The position numbers and the translations under genes were made by a program. Below the pieces are notes generated by a model that saw only the letters and a list, made by a program, of their open reading frames with translations, did not search any database and was not told the DNA's origin. From contig BLAL01000246.1 of assembly GCA_015698045.1 (NCBI GenBank), positions 744,001 through 808,000 of the forward strand: a stretch of DNA of 64,000 bases. The letters run 5' to 3'. How positions within the stretch are numbered: position 1 is the first letter of the stretch; each line of letters opens with the position of its first letter. This stretch comes from Rhizophagus clarus. Lineage: Eukaryota; Glomeromycota; Glomeromycetes; Glomerales; Glomeraceae. Below, piece after piece: positions 41,632-53,964 of the stretch.

Positions 41632-44600
41632 CTAAGAATTATTTTTAGCTAATTCTATCAATAAGTTAATATTCTTTTCAATTTCAGCTAATCTATCATT
41701 ATTTTCAGATGAATCATAGTTGGTTTTATTACTTACATAATCTCTATGGGTTAATTTGTCAAAATGAATTGATTCTCTTCCATTCATATTTTCTCTTCCA
41801 CAATAATTTGAATAACCAATATTTTTCCTTCGTCTACATTTTTCTAACCAACGATTGGCTTCATCACAATTAATTATAAAGTAAATATGTCTTGGAAACC
41901 AAACTTTATCACGCAATTGATTTTTGGTTAAGAAAAATACTTCCACTTCAGCAATTAATTCAGCTCGTAACTTTAGGAATGCTCTTTTACCAATTTCTTT
42001 TGCTTCATCAACAACATCCCTTAGGAAAGAAAAAAAAAACATTGATAAAAATTTGTAAATTATAAATCAAATAATTATAAATAAAATAAAATAATAACTT
42101 TTAATACTTACGACATTAACGCAATTAAAATATTTTGCATGATAATGACTAAAAATAAGCTACCGAATATGCTCAAACCAACAACAGGCCAAAAATCCCA
42201 TTGATCTATTTGATCCCATTGTCCATTTATCCAAAAATATACAGCTTTTATTGACGTAAAAAAGTTATGAAATAGATTATCATTATCACTATTTACATCA
42301 ATGTTTTGCGTAAATGTATAACTTTCTTGAGTTGCAGTATTCAATAAAGTGTAAGTATTTTGATTTGGTACAAGATTTATATCGTTCGGATGACTTAACA
42401 AGATGAACCTGTTTATAAAAAGAAGTTAGTTAAAAAAAAAAAGTGATTAAAGAATTTTAATAGTGTATAATTTATTTACATTGAGTGAGCTAATCCACAG
42501 ATTACAACAAGCATAGTGCCTAGGAAAGGAGCAATTCTCTTTGATAGATTAATGATTATAAACACGTATTCCCCAACAACTACAATATACAGATATAGAG
42601 AGGGAAGAGGATAAATATTTTATTAATTATATGTTTTAAAAAAAAAAAAAAAAATGTTAAAAATGAAAAAATACGTACTTTGCAAGGAGCGCATTCTCAT
42701 TAGCTAAAGTAAAAAGAGGGTTTATGAGAAAATAATTATAAGTATTTATGTTGTATAAAAATTAAAAATATTTGCAACATAAAAGCATACCAATTCAATC
42801 CATAAGGTGAGCATTGTGATGGATAATAAAATCAGTACTTTTGTATCGGTCTTTATATTTTCGAACCCATTGTTGTCTAATTTCCATTGAAAATATGAAA
42901 ATACCAATAAGAGAGATGTAGATAGTAATGGTAAAATTCCACTTAACAGATCGAAAAGATTATAAATTCGGAGATAATTTTTTTTAAGAAGTAACCCTTG
43001 ACTAGCTTCACAAACCAACAAAAATATGCCAAATATTATAATCCAACAAGCATTTGAAGACAAATGTGCAATATAAGCATAACATAAATAAGTAAAACAT
43101 AATTGATAAAATCCATAAAGAGCAAGAAGGAAGTAAATAATTTTTTTAGCATATGTACACCATTTAAAGTTAACTATCGCTTCCATTGCAGGATTATCAA
43201 ATATAAAATCCATATTATCATTTGATGATGATATCACCATCTGAGTAAAAGTTGAATGATTAAAAGTTTCATCTTTTGGTACGGTGAAATCTGGTAATGG
43301 AACCATACATGTCATTACCCATGGGGCCGCATTTTGTAAGTCCAATAATTTATTATTAGTGGAGTTTTGGGATTTGTTTAGTTTTGTTTGAATATCGTGT
43401 AGAGCGTGTAAAGAATTCTTTGTACCAGGAAGAGAAATTTCTGACATTATACTCGCTTCACTCAAATGAAGCGCTTCTTTTGATCCAAAGACCTACATTC
43501 AAAAAAGAATATGATACAGTAAGTAAAGAAATTATTATTATTATTATGTAAAATTCAAAAGACGCGTCCCGATTTGAATACTGACAGGTTGATAAAACAA
43601 GTCCACAACGTAATCTATAAAAATTTATTAAACGATCAAATTAAAAAATCAGCTTTCACATTCTCTTTTCCTCGAATATAAATATTAATATTTACCTGAA
43701 TTATATTTAAGTAATTCTAACAATTCATCAGAAACGGTAAACATCCAGCCAGTATGATCCATAGCAAGAATTGAATAATATTTTACAAGACCTTTGACAG
43801 CATTTTTTTTTGTATGATGAATAGCAATTTTCAAATCACTAGGTTTTCTTAAACAATCGTCATTTAAATGTTTTTTCTCTTGCTGAAGAATTTGAGGAAT
43901 TTCTCGTTCGGAAGATTTTTTCTCATAATTAATTAATCTATTACATTCTTCAATTTCTTTTTTGGACCAAGCATATCTTCTTGGATTATGTAACATTAAA
44001 TCTCTCTTTTCATCAACAATATAAGAAATTAAATCATCACAACCAGCGGCCACCAAATGAGTCATAGTACATTCTTTTATATCCAATAATTTCCAAGTTT
44101 GTGGTTGTTCGTCAATGAATTTTTTTATAAGTAATCTCGTCTCTTGAATAGTTTTATTTAAATATCTACGTAATTTATTATCCAAACTTTTTGTATATTT
44201 CATTTGCCATTGTAAATATTCAATTGCATTACATGCAGATTTAATATAATCTTTTTCTCTTGGTAGATGCATAGAAATTTCTTTGTTACCTAATGAGAAT
44301 ATTATTTTATATTGATATTGATGATTGGAAAATTTCTTTAAAATAAATTTATGTATTTTACAACGATCAGTAGATAAAATTGAAGTTGGGGATTCTGTAG
44401 GTTTATTAAGTGTATCTATATAATAATTTAAGGATAATAAAGGGGCCCAAATATAAACAAGTTTCTTGTGTTCTTCCCATACTTGTATAGTTTCATTACC
44501 AATGATTAATTGAATGGTTTTTTTATCATTTAACCAAACCACTATTTGTGATTTATTATCATTATTATCCCATGGTTCACTATCATTATTATCCCATGGT

Positions 44601-46307
44601 TCACTATCCTTTATAATAAGTTTATTATGATCAAAATGGTCAAGTAATTTCCTATTATGATCAAAAATTTTATAATGATTTTTTTTATCATTATAAACAT
44701 TAAATAAATTACTATTAATTATAGTAACATATTTATTTCCTCGGTCTTCCTCTCGATCGAACGAAATTAGATCAACTCCATTGTTTCCCTTAATTAATTG
44801 AGAAGGATAAACCAAATAATTAGAAAAAATTCCTAATGGTCTACCTTTGCTTTGTTTATATTTTTTCATTCCATAATTGATAGGCACTTCAAGAGATTGT
44901 AAATTAAAAGTATCTAAATGAGATGTAAATGGATTATATATATTACAATTAAATAAATCCCATATCGTAGTAAAAACTTCATTATAATCTCCTTCTTGTG
45001 TTAATACGACCAATTTTTCATCATTATCATAAAATTTCATATCAAGAATTTTTGCCGATTTGGTATCAGAAGTAAGTGAAGTAATAATATTACTATTAAA
45101 CTTATTACAAAAATCATGATTAAACTATTCTCTATCAAGAATATAGCAACAGTTTTTTTACAAAGACTAACAGCCATTAATTTACCATTTTCAGATATAG
45201 CATATAATGGAGTTCTAACTCCTTCGTCATTATTATATTCACATTCTAAATTGTCAATTCCACCAATTTTTTTCATATGAAATACATGTTTTAATTCAAA
45301 ATCACGTAAATTGTACATTTCAAAAATATTATTTTCTTGAGTACTTTTATACAAAAAAAAGTAATGTTTAATAACGGTACTACTTAATAACACTTTACTT
45401 GATTTTAAACTGCGCATTTTTAATTCACGTATCATTGATTCTTGATATTGAAATGGGTCTGGATGTAATGTAAAATTCAAAATTTTATCATCATCAAGAA
45501 CTATTCGAATAAATTCTATACTACGAAGAATTATTAATGTATTTGAATCAATGAATTTGACTATTCCTTCTCTTAATTCTCTAATAGTAGAAGGGTCAAT
45601 TATTTGATTAGTTTTATCAGCTTTAACGTGAATTATAGTGATGGCATGTTCTTCTTGATAACTATGTATGGAAGTTGAATGAGAACTGAAAGATGAATTA
45701 TTATGGTGAGTAAGTCTAGACATTGAACTGACAGATGAATTATTATGTTGGATATGAATTGAACTACTGATAGATGAATTGTTATGATGAGTAAGTTTAG
45801 ATATTGAATTGACGGATGAATTATTCTGTTGGGTATGATGCATGAGTGTGGAATCTGATTCAACAAATGTGTAACTATTATGATGCGGGATAGGAGATGA
45901 ATTACTAATTACTTCTTGTAAATTCTCTTTGTTTTCCTCTTTTTCTCTTTTTACTTGGAGGTCTTGTTCATATATTTTTGATATTACTATAAATATATTA
46001 TTATTTTTATCTCTATCACTTATCGCAATTGACCGTGAGATTAAATTGAAATTTGTAGTTGTGAATTAATTATGTTTCCAAAAATGGTCTATTAGCATCA
46101 AATTATTATCTACTAATCTCCATGTCTGTAATGTATTATTTGCTATATTTAAATAGTGAAAGAACAAATTAACTTTTTCAATAATGCATTTTATACAGTT
46201 AAAACGTCAAAAAAATCACACTTACAAATATCTAAAGAAGCTAGTTCTTTGCTGTTTGGGCTAACACTTATTACAAAATTATTTTTATGATCATATAAAC
46301 GTATCAT
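41632..46307 (-). CDS. TRP/polycystin-like ion channel with N-terminal WD-type region, probably damaged
   Basis: The first exon (46307-46226) starts MIRLYDHKNNFVISVSP, a WD-repeat-like blade. A long exon with Ser/His/Asn-rich low complexity follows (45843-45640), then a 450-codon stretch (45040-43685). The C-terminal half is a membrane channel: hydrophobic helices at 43130-42780 and 42550-42480, a pore-like segment (KAVYFWINGQWDQIDQWDFW) and a last helix LFLVIIMQNILIALMS (about 42165-42115), then a cytoplasmic tail to the stop at 41632. This layout matches large ion-transport-domain proteins that I recall as a family in Glomeromycotina; function is inferred as cation conductance. Two lesions are visible: an in-frame TAA at 46068-46066 and a frame change between 45124 and 45040. 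The membrane half is intact. An eight-residue duplication (DSEPWDNN) lies at about 44600-44550. Confidence 0.7.
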
Positions 46308-48091
46308 TATATTAGTTAAACCGTGGTGTATTATATAAAGGTGTAGATAAAAGGTTTAGATAAAGTTGCTTAAAAGAACAAAAAATTACGATTGCGAAAA
46401 TGAGATGAAAAAGAATGTAAGATAGAGATATATGTAATAATCTTAAGAAACAAGGGATAATTGAATTTGTAATAAAGAAAGTCTTAATCTAGTTAAGTCT
46501 TAATCTAGTTTTGTATTGTGCATAAATTAAAATAAATTTATCGCATGTTAAAAATTAAAAAGTAATTAGTAATTCTGTAAATTAGGTAGGAGGATGTTAA
46601 TGGAATGTTCTTGAAGAACAAGAGATGAGAGAGAAAACGTTGAATACTGAAAAAAAAAGATTTCTCACACCATCTTTTATATAATTATTTGGTTCAGAAA
46701 TTTTTATTATTTTACGTAACTATAATTTTTTATATTCTTTTAAAATAAAAATAATTAATTTTTAGTCAAAAAAAAAAACTATTGGATGGAATTTCACGCC
46801 AGAAATTTAAATGAAGTAAACAAACAAAGAAGTGTAACTGCAATGCAACATTATTAATTGCTGCTGCTTCTTTCACATTTAAGCTTTGTCTCGTTTTATT
46901 GCTCAATTTCAAAAGAAAAAATAACTTAATATAAAAAAGGAGAAATAACAATAGAATTGTGTATTACAAATAATTGGATTAAAAAGTTAGAACTAAGCCA
47001 CTTTCATTTATATGTTCCAGATCACAACAAAATGTTTCAATTTTCTACTGTGTGACTTAATTTTGAAATTCATTCCTATTTCAAGAAAAAAAAAGCTAAT
47101 GGTTTACCGTAAACATTACATTTTTCTTTCTTCTCCAAACTCGCCTTTACGTGTAATGGATTATCAAATAGTGTAATTCATTTAAAGCAAAATTTACTAT
47201 TAAGGAAACTCACGATTTTCAGAAAGTTTGTAATGTATTGTACATTCTTGTATTTATATGTAAAAAATTATTTTATTAATTTATTATTAATCATTACTAA
47301 TTTTTTCTTTTACTTAACATAAATGAAATCTTTCCATCGTAAAGATTTGCTCTGTGTTTATTTATGATTACATTACTTGTATAGAAGATTAGGATTATTT
47401 TTCAAGACTATATATATAATTATATACATTTATTATTTTTCTATAGTTAGAGTAACGTCATTAGTCAAAATTGTGCCTATTAAATGCTAAGGATTATGTT
47501 ATTTGGATTAATAAATAGATATGTATACGTAAAAATTATTGATTTATTGATATCTTTTAATCTTTGTAAACGGTCGCACTTTTGATTACCAAAATCCTCA
47601 TATGCGCCGATCCTTGGAATTAGCTTAAATTAAGAATTTTTAATAAAAAATTAGTAAACAGTGCAAAATACGATTGTGTTACACATTCATCTTATCAATC
47701 TTATGTAGAATAATCAGAAAATAAAAAAATTTTTTACAACTCATACTTAAAAATTAAAATAATAATAACTTTTTATAACCCATCAACTATTTTAAGAACC
47801 CATCACTTTTTACACCAGTTGCAAATAAAAGTTTTATGAATACAATTGTAGTTATTTGCAGTTGTTAATGGTATTATTTATTCTCCAAAAGCTTTTTATT
47901 GACGTAAAATAATTAAATAAGGCAGCAAAAATAACTGGGTTTCGTATAAATTTGCCATCATATTTAAAGAATTTTGAAAATAAAGAAATAACCAAAATTT
48001 TCATTATCTTTTAATAATTTTTAATTTTAAAAATTGTTTTTAAAATATGGAAACAAAGAATCTTTCTTTATATCATTTACTGACGATGATT
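46308..48091. other. Upstream region of the channel gene, AT-rich spacer
   Basis: 1.8 kb without a credible gene. Contains a small tandem duplication (cttaatctagttaagt) at about 46483-46515. The minus-strand frame at 46951-46766 is low complexity. Nothing else seen. Confidence 0.4.
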
Positions 48092-48370
48092 TTAAAATTC
48101 ATTTAACCGACATTGAAATCTCATGATATTTAAATCCACCAGTACGAAAGCTTTGACTTTTAAATAGATATCGTTGTTACAGAGCCTTGCGAACGCCGCC
48201 TTTCTACAAAAACAATATACCTGTATCCCAATAAGCCCAGAGAACTCATCACCTACAAAAATTAAAAAAGAAGAAACGTTAGAACATTTCTTAAAGTCAA
48301 TTCTGATATTCTTCTCAAAGAAACAACATACCCGCGTCTCAAGGAATTCCATTTGCTGCAGATAAGTCAT
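48092..48370 (-). pseudogene. Possible short-exon gene fragment
   Basis: Minus strand. Segments between plausible splice signals read QMEFLETR, then DEFSGLIGIQ bounded by a tttgtag acceptor and a gtatat donor, then a stretch with KGGVRKAL. The unspliced frame (48370-48092) is also open for 92 codons. The segments are less AT-rich than the flanks. I do not recognise a family and cannot decide between a spliced gene, an exon remnant and chance. Confidence 0.2.
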
Positions 48371-48584
48371 ATTATGATCGATATACTTTTATTTTATTTT
48401 ACATTCGGTAAAACTCAGTAAAACAGAATAGTAAAAGTTATATCATTAGATTCAGAACACCAATGGCTCTATGATCATTAAATAAAAGGATAATTTTTTT
48501 TAAATACACAATATATGAAAGGCACAGAATGCTTTTATAAAAGTTATTTAACAAATCATTTTAATAATGTCAAAATATTAAATT

Positions 48585-49968
48585 GTGAAGTCTGGTCATG
48601 CTTTTCGTCTGGTAATACTACAAAAAAGAAAGAAAAAAAATAAATAATTAATTAATTAAAAAAAAAACTAACGAAAAACACCACCCCAATCCTCCCTTAC
48701 CTTAATTGTCCTTAATTCCAAAAGTCCGGTCATGCTTTTCGTCCGACAACACTACAAAAAAGAAAAAACAAACAAAAAAATAATTAATTAATTAAACAAA
48801 AAACACCATCCCAACCCTCCCTTACCTTAATTCCAATAGTCCAGTCGTGCTTTTCATCTGGCAACACTACAAAAAAGAAAAAAAAATAATAATTAATTAA
48901 TTAAATAAAAAAAAACCAACGAAAAACACCTCCTTACCTTAATTCCAAAAGTCCGGTCATGTTTTTCGTCCGGCAACACTATAAAAAAGAAAAAAAAAAT
49001 AATTAATTAATTAATTAAAAAAACCAACGAAAAACACCTCCCCCAACCCTCCTTTACCTTAATTTCAAAAGTCTGGTCACGTTTTTCGTCCAGCAACACT
49101 ACAAAAAAAGAAAAAAAATAAATAAATAATTAATTAATTAAAAAAAATAACAACGAAAAACACCATCCCAACCCTCTCTTACCTTAATTCCAATAGTCCG
49201 GTCGTGCTTTTTGTCTGGCAACACTACAAAAAAGAAAAAAAAACAAATAAATAATTAATTAATTAAACAAAAAACACCACCTCAACCCTTCCTTACCTTA
49301 ATTCCAATAGTCCGGTCGTGCTTTTCATCCGGCAACACTACAAAAAAGAAAAAAAAACAAATAATTAATTAATTAATTAAAAAAAAAACAACAAAAAACA
49401 CATCCCCCAACCCTCCCTTACTTTAATTCCAATAGTCCGGTCATGCTTTTCGTCTGACAACACTACAAAAAAGAAAAAACAAACAAAAAAATAATTAATT
49501 AATTAAACAAAAAACACCACCCCAACCCTCCCTTACCTTAATTCTAATAGTCTGGTCGTGCTTTTCGTTTGGCAACACTACAGAAAAGAAAAAAAAAATA
49601 ATAATTAATTAATTAAATAAAAAAAAACCAACGAAAACACCTCCTTACCTTAATTCCAAAAGTCCGGTCATATTTTTCGTCCGGCAACACTACAAAAAAG
49701 AAAAAAAAATAATTAATTAATTAAATAAAAACCAACGAAAAATACCTCCCCCAACCCTTCCTTACCTTAATTCCAAAAGTCCGGTCACGTTTTTTGTCCG
49801 GCAACACTACAAAAAAAGAAAAAAAAAATAATTAATTAATTAATTAAAAAAAACAACAACGAAAAACACCACCCCAACCCTCCCTTACCTTAATTCCAAT
49901 AGTCCAGTCATGCTTTTCGTCTGGCAATACTACAAAAAAGAAAAAAAAATAATAATTATTTTTTTAAA
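48585..49968. repeat. Minisatellite, ~118-bp unit x 12
   Basis: Tandem copies of a unit reading roughly caatagtccggtcatgcttt, then cgtccggcaacactacaaaa, an A-rich tract, (aatt)n, a variable caacgaaaaacacc part, ccaaccctcccttacctt. The gtc-atg-ctttt core recurs near 48594, 48728, 48845, 48958, 49077, 49200, 49316, 49438, 49555, 49669, 49789 and 49907. Copies differ mainly in A-run and AATT-run length and in C/T or G/A changes at CpG positions. No open frame spans it. Confidence 0.92.
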
Positions 49969-50214
49969 TTGTTTTTTATCTAAATGTAATAAATTCAAAA
50001 AAAAAATCTGTTTACCCAAATAATCAGATCATAATACCGGTTATACCAGTTCAAAACTAGATAAAGTGCATGTGATATATAACATATTCCTTTTTTATAT
50101 CAACTCATGAGATAAGCTTATCGTAAATGGCAAGCGATATTGCCTTTTATGTTATAAATAGATAATCAATGTTAGTAGTTTTGTTCAGACTTCAGATTTT
50201 TATATTTTGGCGAA

Positions 50215-50425
50215 AGGGAAATTTTTTTTAAAAAAATATATCATTTTTTTTAAGTGAAATTTTTTTTTTAAAAAAAATGTCATTTTTTTTAAGGGAAATT
50301 TTTTTTTAAAAAATAAAAAATCATTTTTTTTTAAGGGAAATTTTTTTTAAAAAAAATAAAAAATCATTTGTTTTATGATAAGGAAATTTTTTTTTTAAAA
50401 AATAAAAAAATAATTTTTTTTTCAA
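50215..50425. repeat. Short tandem repeat, ~57-bp unit x 4
   Basis: Unit of type aagggaaattttttttt followed by aaaaaataaaaaatcattttttt, repeated about four times with variable homopolymer lengths. Lies directly upstream of the small exon series at 50459. Confidence 0.75.
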
Positions 50426-50458
50426 AAATTATAAACCACAATTTAAATTTTTTAGTTA

Positions 50459-50709
50459 ATGGCGTTCGTTACCTTTAGCTTCGGGATTAAATACTGTAAC
50501 AGGTAAGTTTTTTTTGCTTTTATTCTCCTTTCTTTTGTCTCTTATTAACTTGTTCTTTTTTTTTAGGCGTGGCTGTTTTTATCCATTTCGGAAATTTAAG
50601 GTGAGTTTTAATTTCTTCTCCTTTTTTTTGTTTTCTTTTCATTCTTTCCCTTGTTCTTTTACTAAACTTTTTGTCTTTTTAGATGTATACCATATGAGTG
50701 AAAATTCAA
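50459..50709 (+). other. Series of tiny exon-like segments with consensus splice sites
   Basis: The segments 50459-50502, 50567-50600 and 50683-50709 are each bounded by strong signals: gtaagt, gtgagt and gtaagt donors, and pyrimidine-rich acceptors ending ttttag. Joined, the first two keep one frame from ATG at 50459 (MAFVTFSFGIKYCNRRGCFY then PFRKFK) and stop in the third at 50695-50697, giving 30 residues. The third donor (50710) leads into a 660-bp pyrimidine-rich tract ending at a tgcag acceptor (51375). This could be the 5' part of a non-coding transcript or a small peptide gene. No homology recognised. Confidence 0.35.
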
Positions 50710-51370
50710 GTAAGTCTCTTATGTCTCTTCTCCTGTTGTTTTATTTTTCTTTTAAGATGATATTAACCGTTTTCTTTCTTTTTTTTTCTATGGGTGGATG
50801 TTCTGGCTTTTCTTTCATTTTTTTCCCCTTTATTTCTTTTCTTTTCGTGGTTTTTTCATTTCTTTTTTTCATTATTCCTTTCGTTTCTTCTATGGTTCTT
50901 TCATTGATCTTTTGTGGTTCTTTTGTTATTCCTTTTATTGATCTTTTATTCCTTTTATCATTGTTTCTTTTATTACTTTTTTGGTTTATTTCATTGATCT
51001 TTGATTTCTTTCGTTGCTTTTTTTTTGTTTTTTTCATTGATTCTTGGTTTCTTTCATTACTTTTTTCATTTCTTTCATTGATCTTTGGTCTCTTTTCAAT
51101 GATCTTTAGTTTCTTTCATTGATCTTTGACTTCTTTTGTTGCTTTTTTTTGTTCCCTTTATTGATTTTCATTCCTCCTTTGCTTCCTTTCATTCTCTTTC
51201 ATTCTTTTTTTGTTTCATTCATTCTTTTTTACTATCCTTTACCTTTTTTTGTTCCTTCCTCATTTCTCTTTGATCATCTTTACTTCCCTTTATCCTTTTT
51301 CATTTATCTCTTCTTTCCTTTATTCTTCCTTTGTCCTTTCTTACTGTATTTTCCATTTTTTCTTATATAT
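50600..51370. repeat. Polypyrimidine tract with degenerate ttcattgatctttgg repeats
   Basis: About 770 bases, overwhelmingly T and C on the plus strand. Seven or so degenerate copies of (c)attgatctttggtttctt lie at 50910-51140, grading into ttcctttcatt-type repeats. Long open frames here (50514-51122 and 51119-51403) are products of the composition, not genes. Confidence 0.8.
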
Positions 51371-51375
51371 TGCAG

Positions 51376-53964
51376 TGCATGTGCAATTAATACAGCATTA
51401 TAACATTAATATTACAGTTAAAATTATGCAATTGCGGCTTAATTTTTTTATAAAATCATGTATACAGTGTGGTGTAATTTTTTTTCTTTGAATTAAAATA
51501 TAGTTTTTTTCATACAATTTCCTTTTTATTAATTTATAGTGATATTAATTATTATTCAACAAATTATTAAGTGTGAAATTGTTTTTGTAATTATAGATTT
51601 AATGATTGTGGTGTTAAAGTTTTTTTTCTTTTTTATTTAACTAATTATCATTACTATCATATTACCAGTTACGGTATATTAAATCTAGCTGAAATTATGT
51701 TAATTCTGGCCAAAATTAAAATTGTGCTGAATTGCACTTTTTAAAAATTGTACGCATTTTTTTAGATCACTATATTGCATATCTTTAACTTTTATAATAC
51801 ATTGTATAACAAAATTTAACATATTTGGACGATAAAACAAATCTGCCGATATGTTTTTGTACAATTAAAAATATTAATTGAATGTAAAGCTCAATTCAAA
51901 CAGTTCTTTACAATTATTACTAAATTTGACATTATAATATGTTGGCAATACGAATTTCCTAATTAACAAACATCAATGCAACACAAATATGATGACAAAT
52001 TAATTGCCGATCTGTTCATGATCTGCATTAAAAAGTGGAAAAACATTACACTTCTTACTGTATCATGTTGTGAGTTTTCGTGATAATTTCTTGGTGATAA
52101 TTTTCCAAAGGTATACATAAATCTTAAAACTTTGGAGTGTTAAGTAAATAATAGTTTGAGAATATTTGTTTGGCATAGAAATCTTTGTTTACAGTTTTAG
52201 ATATACCAACTTGAAAAATTACTCTCTTAAGAAAAATCCAATATGAGTAATTTTTATAATATTTATATGTATTTCATCTTAGTAACTGGTTAATGGACTT
52301 ATACAAAAACAAAATATTTCAAGATTAGCAGAAGACAAAATTATACATTTATTTCGTTATGGTAATTTAAATATACTGTACATTTATGTATTTCTCACAT
52401 AATAGATGGATTGTACTGTCATAATTTTAAGACAAGTACACCATTATGCAAAAGTTTGTAACTGCTTGTCCAATTAATAAGCAAGATAAAAGTAAAATTG
52501 GCCCATTCATCTGTTGTATTGGGTAGTCATATTAACTTGTCTTCTTGTTATTCTATCGATAAAGCATATCACTATATATCGCTGACCGATTAATCTAATT
52601 TTCATTTTTATGCGTCTCAGCATTGATAATATATATGAAATTTTTTACCATTTATTTCACAAACTTTAGTTTTTTCATGTCACGATAGAATTATGAATAC
52701 AGTACACTTTTGATTAAAAAAAGTGTCAAATCTTTTATCTCTATTCCAATCTCTTATTGATTTGATATTTAACAAGTTTTTGTTTAATAAGTGTTTCATA
52801 TCGGAGTTCTTTTAAAACTAAAATCTTTTCATCAGAAAATCTTATATTACTCTATAAATCAGGTAAAAATTTTTAGTAGCTTGATTTTTACCACATTTCT
52901 TAATTTTCACATTTTCCGTCTAAATTCAATAATATCTTAGACTATTTTGCAGGCAAATTGCAATTTTATTTTTTAATTAAGAGTATTTTTAAGCTTTTTT
53001 AGATATTTTATTAAATAAAATAAGTTTTTTGTGATAAATAAAAAGATAAATATAAAGTAAAAAATTTATGGATAAAGATTTCATTATGATAAAATGTTTT
53101 CGAATGGTTTGTTTCTTTTTTTTTAAGAGTAATAAGTAAAGTAAGAATTTTTATTATTATTTTTCAATGAACTTTATTAACAGTTTGTTTCTTTTCTTTT
53201 TTTAGGTGATTTTTCAGTTTTTGGAATATATGGAATGATGTTTCAGTAAAAGAAGCTTTTTTTAATCTTTTTTATAAAGTTTTACTAATACTAATATTTG
53301 ATTTTTTTTATTTAAATCAGTGATTTCTTAGATATAATATTCTAGTAAGTTTATTTTTTTCTTAATTTATTTTATTTTAGAGAATAGTTATTTATAATTC
53401 ATTTTTTAGATTCTTCAAATTTCTTAAATATATGGAATTAGATATATTTTTTTTTATTATTAATTATTTTTTTAACAAAATGTTAATTAACATTTTATTT
53501 TATTTTTATTATTTAAAGAACTATTTGAATTTCATTTGGTTTTTGGTAATTTTTTCTTTTTATTTTAATTTATTTATTCTAATAAAATATTTACTAATAT
53601 TTCAATTTGCTTTTTTTTTAAATATTCTCTTTAGATGTATAAAATTTAATCTTTTTTAGATAGATGGATGAATACATCCTTTATAATGATAAAATTTATT
53701 ATCTTTTTGTTTTTTTTTTTGTTTTTTTTTTTAATAAAATATTAAAATAATATATTTTTTTTATAATTCTTTTAATTATTAATTAGAGAGTTAAAATTTA
53801 GAAATTTAAAAATAAAAAATAAATAATATTTCTAAAAATTTTTAAGAATTTCTTAAATTTTTTTTTAATAAGGAATCTTATTTTAAAAAACTTATTGATA
53901 ACATTATAATATTAAGATAATAATATAAAAGTATTACTATTAAATTATAGTATTATTATCAAAT
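51376..53964. other. AT-rich spacer
   Basis: 2.6 kb without a recognised gene. Composition is ordinary AT-rich to about 52900, then extremely T/A-rich. A gtacaccattatgcaaaagtttgtaac motif near 52436 resembles a Tc1-type terminus, but no partner end was found. Confidence 0.35.

Noticed and set aside
48585-49968. Regular repeats that might suggest a CRISPR array
   Set aside because: Eukaryotic context, ~118-bp units with no unique spacers, and variation spread over the whole unit; this is a minisatellite.
50514-51491. Long open frames of about 200 and 94 codons on the plus strand
   Set aside because: Phe/Leu/Ser-only translations of a polypyrimidine tract; no start context or domain.
52430-52470. 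A Tc1-like terminus (ccattatgcaaaagtttgtaac)
   Set aside because: No inverted partner or TA-bounded second end could be located.
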